Below, piece after piece: positions 11,849-15,181 of a stretch of 15,181 bases of DNA. This stretch comes from Clostridia bacterium (lineage in GTDB: Bacteria > Bacillota > Clostridia > Saccharofermentanales > Saccharofermentanaceae). The stretch is from positions 1 to 15,181 of the forward strand of contig JADGQQ010000042.1 of NCBI GenBank assembly GCA_017881645.1, in the 5' to 3' direction. The translations under genes and the position numbers were made by a program. Numbering within the stretch: position 1 is the first letter of the stretch; every line of letters begins with the position of its first letter. Under the pieces are notes generated by a model. That model saw only the letters and a program-made list of their open reading frames with translations. It had not been told where the DNA came from and did no database searches.

Positions 11849-14428
11849 GTGAAGAATAATATCCGACGTGCATATTTCGGGCTGGCAGCAGGGATTTTTT
11901 TATCTGGAATCATCGTAATTGCATTGCTGCTCTTTATGTTGTTTTCGCAAGGGTCAGTCAGGACTTTGTCCGCCGAAGAAAAAGCGATTATTGAACGGAC
12001 GTGTGAACGGACGCAGGTGCCGGGTGCGGCGCACATATGGCAGGCGGAAGTTTCCGCCGGTCAGCTTACAACATCCGAATGCGTCCGCGTAATATTTACG
12101 GGAACGCAGTATCTTTTTTCCGGCAAAGACGATGCGGCATTTGCAGAAGACCTCTCCTATGCGGTGTATGGAACAGAAGATCATGCCGCACTATGGAAGG
12201 ATTCCCTTGCTGCAAACTCACGGGTCTATGTTGCGGAACAGGCGCTTCGCAGCCTTCAGCCGGAGTACGCACCTGCCGGGTCCTCTTCCACAGCAGATCC
12301 GGTCGGCACAAGAATCCAGTCGGTACAACTGGAGAATCCTCTTCAAGATGATGAGGGCCTCGGGTTTGGCGTCCGACAGGTCAGCGGGAAAATCACGATT
12401 GACGGAACGCAGGCCCGCACGGATTTCTATATAGACGATAATCTTCGCCCTGGTCAGTTATCCGTCACTGCCGACGCTTCGGGAGAAAAAAGCTTTTCCA
12501 TGACCTGGGACACACGCCGCGAAGCCGCGGGCACGCACGACGTAAAAGTTCTGCTGCGCACGTCAGATGGCCGGGGGAGCATATTATCCGGCGGCAGCGT
12601 TACGATTCCAGCATTTTTCGACCTCATCAATGACGGGGTACAGAAAGGCTCGCTTCCTGCCGGACAAACGGACGTATGGTACAAACTGGATGCGAAAGAC
12701 CGGAATGCCTATGTGAATTTTGTTCAGGAAACAGGGGACATTTCGGTAACCCTCTATGATATGTACGGCAACAGGATCGGAACCAATGACCTTCCCGGAC
12801 CCCGGACAGAAGCTCTTCGGGGGAAATTGCAGGTCCTTCCGAAGTCAGACGCATCGGATCCGTATACGAGTCCTTATCAGAATATGTTCTATATTCGTGT
12901 GCAAAAAGGCGCGGCTGAAATTTCTGCGGATGAAATCAGATATCTCATGATTCAGTCCAAAGAAGTCGCGGTCAATTCCGACGGTAAATATCTGGCTGTG
13001 GTCTCGGATGTCGGAAATGTGCCGGCGCAGATCCTTTCCGAGCCGGATTCCGAGGCAGCACTGCAGAAAATTGTGGAATGCCGGGATCTGAGTGCCAATG
13101 TGCTTAGTTATGAAATGAAGGATCTGACGTTTCTTCCGATTAACGGTCGAATTGCATCTCTTGCGTTCACCCCGGCAGGATCAGAAGCTGCGATACCCAT
13201 ATACCCGAAATTCGACCCCGGGACGGACTCCTACGGTTATGTCACAGCGAGCGCACTGCCATCAGTGCTGGCTGACATTTCCTGTGTTGAAGGTTATGCG
13301 GCATCTGTTCGAGTGGAACAGGAATCCGGAGACGGGCTGCTTTCGCCCGCAGCGGCAGACGGGACGGTTGCGGTGGCACCGTCACGCAATATCATCCATA
13401 TATATGTCACGGATTTTGACCTGGTTATCCACGAATACCGGCTGTATCTCTTATCCGGAATCGATGCACAGGGATATGATACCAGTACGCTGCAGTTTTT
13501 CCCGGAGAGCTACCGAAGCGGAATCTGGCTGCTGCACAATCAAGAACCGACATATCAGTTTATTCCTTATGAGACAGGAATCTCCTGGAACGATCTCATG
13601 CTGGCGCAGGATCATGAGAATAAGAGTCTGATTGATGATAATTACCATCCGAACTGGGTAAAAGAAGGAAGTCCCGTATATGACGGCGGTGGTTGGCGGG
13701 CCGCCCGGAGCGATGTGGTTGCTTATTTTCTCGATCCGAGAAATTTCCTCGATCAGGTGAATATTTTTCAGTTTGAAAAACTGTCATTTGATCCGTCGAT
13801 ACATACGATTGACGGCGTTCAAGCTATGGTCAAAGGATCTTTTCTTGAATCGACGCAGCCGGATTACGCGGCAAGTATTCTTGCGGCCGGACAGGAAGCG
13901 GGCGTATCGCCGTATTTCCTGACGAGCCGGATTCTGCAGGAAATGGGGAGGCAGGGACAGTCGATGCTCGCAACCGGCACGCTTCCCGGATATGAGGGTT
14001 ATTTCAATTTCTACAACATCGCTTCCAATCCGGATCCGACCGTTGAGAACGGGGCTCTGATTAACGGAGCGAAATTTGCCATGTGGGGAAGTGATCCGAA
14101 AGAACAGGTCCTTACCGACAGCGAAAAGGCACTTCTGCTGCCGTGGACATCGGCGGATCTCGCGATACGGGGCGGTGCCCGCTGGATTGCTTCGAGTTAT
14201 ATTGATATCGGTCAGAACACACTGTATTTCCAAAAATTTGATGTTGTCAATAATGCAGACGGCCTGTATTTTCATCAGTACGCGCAGAACATTACGATGG
14301 CTTTTTCGGAAGGCTCGCGGTATCACAGCACGTACCGTTCACAGAGCATGCTGCATTCCCCGTTTTCGTTTATCATTCCCATATACACGGAATTGCCTGC
14401 TGAATACGGGAACTTGCCGCAGGAATGA
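11849..14428 (+). CDS. Membrane-anchored glucosaminidase with N-terminal beta-sandwich domains
   Basis: The 859-residue protein has one N-terminal membrane helix (about 9-33) without a clear cleavage site, so it is probably an anchored outward-facing protein. Residues about 155-255 and 260-340 look like beta-sandwich domains; the second (DVWYKLDA...VTLYDMYGNRI) resembles PPC-like folds. Residues about 410-550 look like a cadherin-like beta-sandwich. The C-terminal region (about 620-840) matches the LytD/GH73-type endo-beta-N-acetylglucosaminidase domain: DPRNFLDQVNIFQFE, SPYFLTSRILQEMGRQG with likely catalytic Glu698, GYFNFYNIAS, GGARWIASSYI and QNTLYFQKFDV. It should cut the glycan chains of peptidoglycan. 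The start is GTG with GGGGGA upstream; an overlapping ATG at 11847 is out of frame. It follows yfbR by 13 bases and seems to share the dgt transcript, an unusual partner for nucleotide enzymes. Confidence 0.9.
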   Translation: MKNNIRRAYFGLAAGIFLSGIIVIALLLFMLFSQGSVRTLSAEEKAIIERTCERTQVPGAAHIWQAEVSAGQLTTSECVRVIFTGTQYLFSGKDDAAFAEDLSYAVYGTEDHAALWKDSLAANSRVYVAEQALRSLQPEYAPAGSSSTADPVGTRIQSVQLENPLQDDEGLGFGVRQVSGKITIDGTQARTDFYIDDNLRPGQLSVTADASGEKSFSMTWDTRREAAGTHDVKVLLRTSDGRGSILSGGSVTIPAFFDLINDGVQKGSLPAGQTDVWYKLDAKDRNAYVNFVQETGDISVTLYDMYGNRIGTNDLPGPRTEALRGKLQVLPKSDASDPYTSPYQNMFYIRVQKGAAEISADEIRYLMIQSKEVAVNSDGKYLAVVSDVGNVPAQILSEPDSEAALQKIVECRDLSANVLSYEMKDLTFLPINGRIASLAFTPAGSEAAIPIYPKFDPGTDSYGYVTASALPSVLADISCVEGYAASVRVEQESGDGLLSPAAADGTVAVAPSRNIIHIYVTDFDLVIHEYRLYLLSGIDAQGYDTSTLQFFPESYRSGIWLLHNQEPTYQFIPYETGISWNDLMLAQDHENKSLIDDNYHPNWVKEGSPVYDGGGWRAARSDVVAYFLDPRNFLDQVNIFQFEKLSFDPSIHTIDGVQAMVKGSFLESTQPDYAASILAAGQEAGVSPYFLTSRILQEMGRQGQSMLATGTLPGYEGYFNFYNIASNPDPTVENGALINGAKFAMWGSDPKEQVLTDSEKALLLPWTSADLAIRGGARWIASSYIDIGQNTLYFQKFDVVNNADGLYFHQYAQNITMAFSEGSRYHSTYRSQSMLHSPFSFIIPIYTELPAEYGNLPQE

Positions 14429-14458
14429 TTGAAGATACAGCCAAACAATGGTTATAAT
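14429..14458 (+). promoter_or_regulatory. Promoter of the cohesin-protein gene
   Basis: TTGAAG (14429-14434) and a perfect TATAAT (14453-14458) are 18 bases apart, starting on the base after the glucosaminidase stop codon. The start would be near 14465, just before the leader palindrome. Confidence 0.7.
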
Positions 14459-14472
14459 ACTGTAAAGAAGCC

Positions 14473-14496
14473 TTCTCCGGCATGCATGCCGGAGAA
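14473..14496 (+). promoter_or_regulatory. 24-base perfect palindrome in the leader of the cohesin-protein gene
   Basis: The left arm TTCTCCGGCATG and the right arm CATGCCGGAGAA form an uninterrupted perfect palindrome. In RNA it would be a hairpin of about 10 bp with a TGCA loop. It begins about 8 bases after the predicted transcription start and ends 2 bases before the ribosome binding site GGGAGG (14499-14504). No T-run follows on either strand, so it is not a normal terminator. An operator, a translation-controlling hairpin or a 5'-stabilising hairpin are possible roles. Confidence 0.75.
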
Positions 14497-14509
14497 AAGG
14501 GAGGAAAGA

Positions 14510-15181
14510 ATGACAAAACGCAAATGGATTGCGGCCGTACTCTCGATTGCCGTTCTTGTTCCGGTACTTATTTTTGTTCCGGTACAGGCACAGAATTCTG
14601 TGGCCGTAAATTTATACGCCGGCACTGAACCTGCCAAGGCGGGTGATACAATTTCGCTTAATGTGAATTTCCAGACATTTCCGAACCTCACCAGATTCGG
14701 GCCGATTGAAATTCAGTTTGATCCTGCATACGTTTCTTTTCTTGGCATGGACAAAGGAACGGCTTTGCCGTCAACGTTTGAAATCAGCAATTCGGTTTCA
14801 ACGAGTGTTATAGCGCTCTCCGGACTGGACCAGACGGTTGAAAGCGTCATCACAGCCAATCAGACCGCTCCGACGGCTGACGCGGGCGGGAACCCCCTGC
14901 CGGCACCGGTCGATCCGAGTATGCATTCGGATGATATGGTTACCGTATGTGTTCTTTATTTTAAGGTTATTGATGCGGCACCCACGGGTGATGCACACTT
15001 TCTTCTTGGCAATATCGGCGGATTCAGAGACAGTTCGGGTTCTCAGGTCATTGCTGCAGCCGGAACAGGTACAGCGGTTCCCGTTGTCAGTCTTTTGTCT
15101 CCGGATGCATCTTTATCTGCTCTCGCTGTAGAGGGTGTGGATTTTACTCCGGCGTTTTCATCCGCGGTTTTTGAATATGAA
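14510..15181 (+). CDS. Secreted cohesin-domain protein with cadherin-like repeat (3' end outside window)
   Basis: The frame is open from ATG 14510 to the right edge, giving 224 residues of an incomplete protein. It begins with a signal peptide (MTKRKW, hydrophobic core to about residue 25, likely cut at PVQA-QNS near 27). Next comes a cohesin-like domain (about 31-190) with SVAVNLYAGTEPAKAGDTIS, PIEIQFDPAYVSFLGM and VLYFKVIDAAPTGDAHFLL. The visible end, SLLSPDASLSALAVEGVDFT followed by PAFSSAVFEYE, is the typical start of a cadherin-like beta-sandwich (PF12733-type) repeat. Cohesins bind dockerins in cellulosomes, but isolated cohesin domains are common in non-cellulolytic clostridial surface proteins, and no dockerin or cellulase is seen here. 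GGGAGG lies 5 bases before the ATG. The anchor, if any, would be beyond the window. Confidence 0.88.
   Translation, partial: MTKRKWIAAVLSIAVLVPVLIFVPVQAQNSVAVNLYAGTEPAKAGDTISLNVNFQTFPNLTRFGPIEIQFDPAYVSFLGMDKGTALPSTFEISNSVSTSVIALSGLDQTVESVITANQTAPTADAGGNPLPAPVDPSMHSDDMVTVCVLYFKVIDAAPTGDAHFLLGNIGGFRDSSGSQVIAAAGTGTAVPVVSLLSPDASLSALAVEGVDFTPAFSSAVFEYE

Noticed and set aside
9947..14428. Phage-defence island based on the dGTPase
   Set aside because: No partner nuclease, toxin, sensor or mobile element is nearby, and the neighbours are core genes. Housekeeping dNTP control is the simpler reading.
14473..14496. Palindrome as a rho-independent terminator
   Set aside because: It has no T-run on either strand and lies between a promoter and a ribosome binding site, so termination is not the likely role.

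Overview
The window looks like a chromosomal segment of a low-to-mid GC Bacillota, most likely class Clostridia. This rests on a short MetH without a reactivation domain, a long-form HPF, a PcrA-type helicase, a DUF2975/YozG-like HTH pair, a non-cellulosomal cohesin/cadherin-like surface protein, and Shine-Dalgarno sites close to AGGAGG. I see no phage, transposon, CRISPR array, tRNA or rRNA. Most of it is ordinary housekeeping sequence; the less ordinary parts are the surface-protein genes and several non-coding elements.

Layout: (1) 1-1658, the 3' part of a cobalamin-dependent methionine synthase gene that enters from the left. (2) 1659-2035, a 377-base AT-rich gap. It holds a weak terminator, a candidate structured element (1820-1925) and a possible promoter. 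It leads into a secreted DUF3494 ('ice-binding'-fold) protein (2036-2800), which ends at a strong bidirectional terminator. (3) 2916-3770 on the minus strand, a two-gene unit of a DUF2975 membrane protein and a small Xre-type HTH regulator. An inverted repeat brackets the -35 box of its promoter. (4) 4034-4699, trmB (tRNA m7G46 methyltransferase), with a promoter that fixes its start well inside the longest reading frame. (5) 4884-5897, gapA, with its own promoter, upstream repeats and a strong terminator. (6) 6047-6538, a small zinc-ribbon protein with an in-frame GCT repeat coding for polyalanine. (7) 6711-7250, hpf (ribosome hibernation), with a hairpin at the predicted 5' end of its mRNA. 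(8) 7458-9884, pcrA helicase, probably starting at TTG. (9) 9947-14428, a tightly packed unit of a dGTPase-like HD hydrolase, a YfbR-like 5'-deoxynucleotidase and an 859-residue membrane-anchored glucosaminidase. (10) 14510 to the right edge, a secreted cohesin/cadherin-like protein that runs off the window, with its own promoter and a 24-base perfect palindrome in its leader.

Functional links: the dGTPase-like enzyme (dNTP to deoxynucleoside plus triphosphate) and the YfbR-like enzyme (dNMP to deoxynucleoside) both drain the deoxynucleotide pool. They are joined with an 8-base gap and lie just after a DNA repair helicase. The glucosaminidase and the cohesin protein both carry or begin a cadherin-like beta-sandwich and are probably envelope proteins. 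Intergenic regions are compact. In several, a terminator T-run lies directly next to a near-perfect TATAAT box, often an extended -10 with no good -35.

Limits: function calls come from motif recognition by eye. Promoters and RNA folds were found by hand and were not scored. I do not claim a new defence or mobile system here. The best candidates for something undescribed are the structured element at 1820-1925 and the leader palindrome at 14473-14496.
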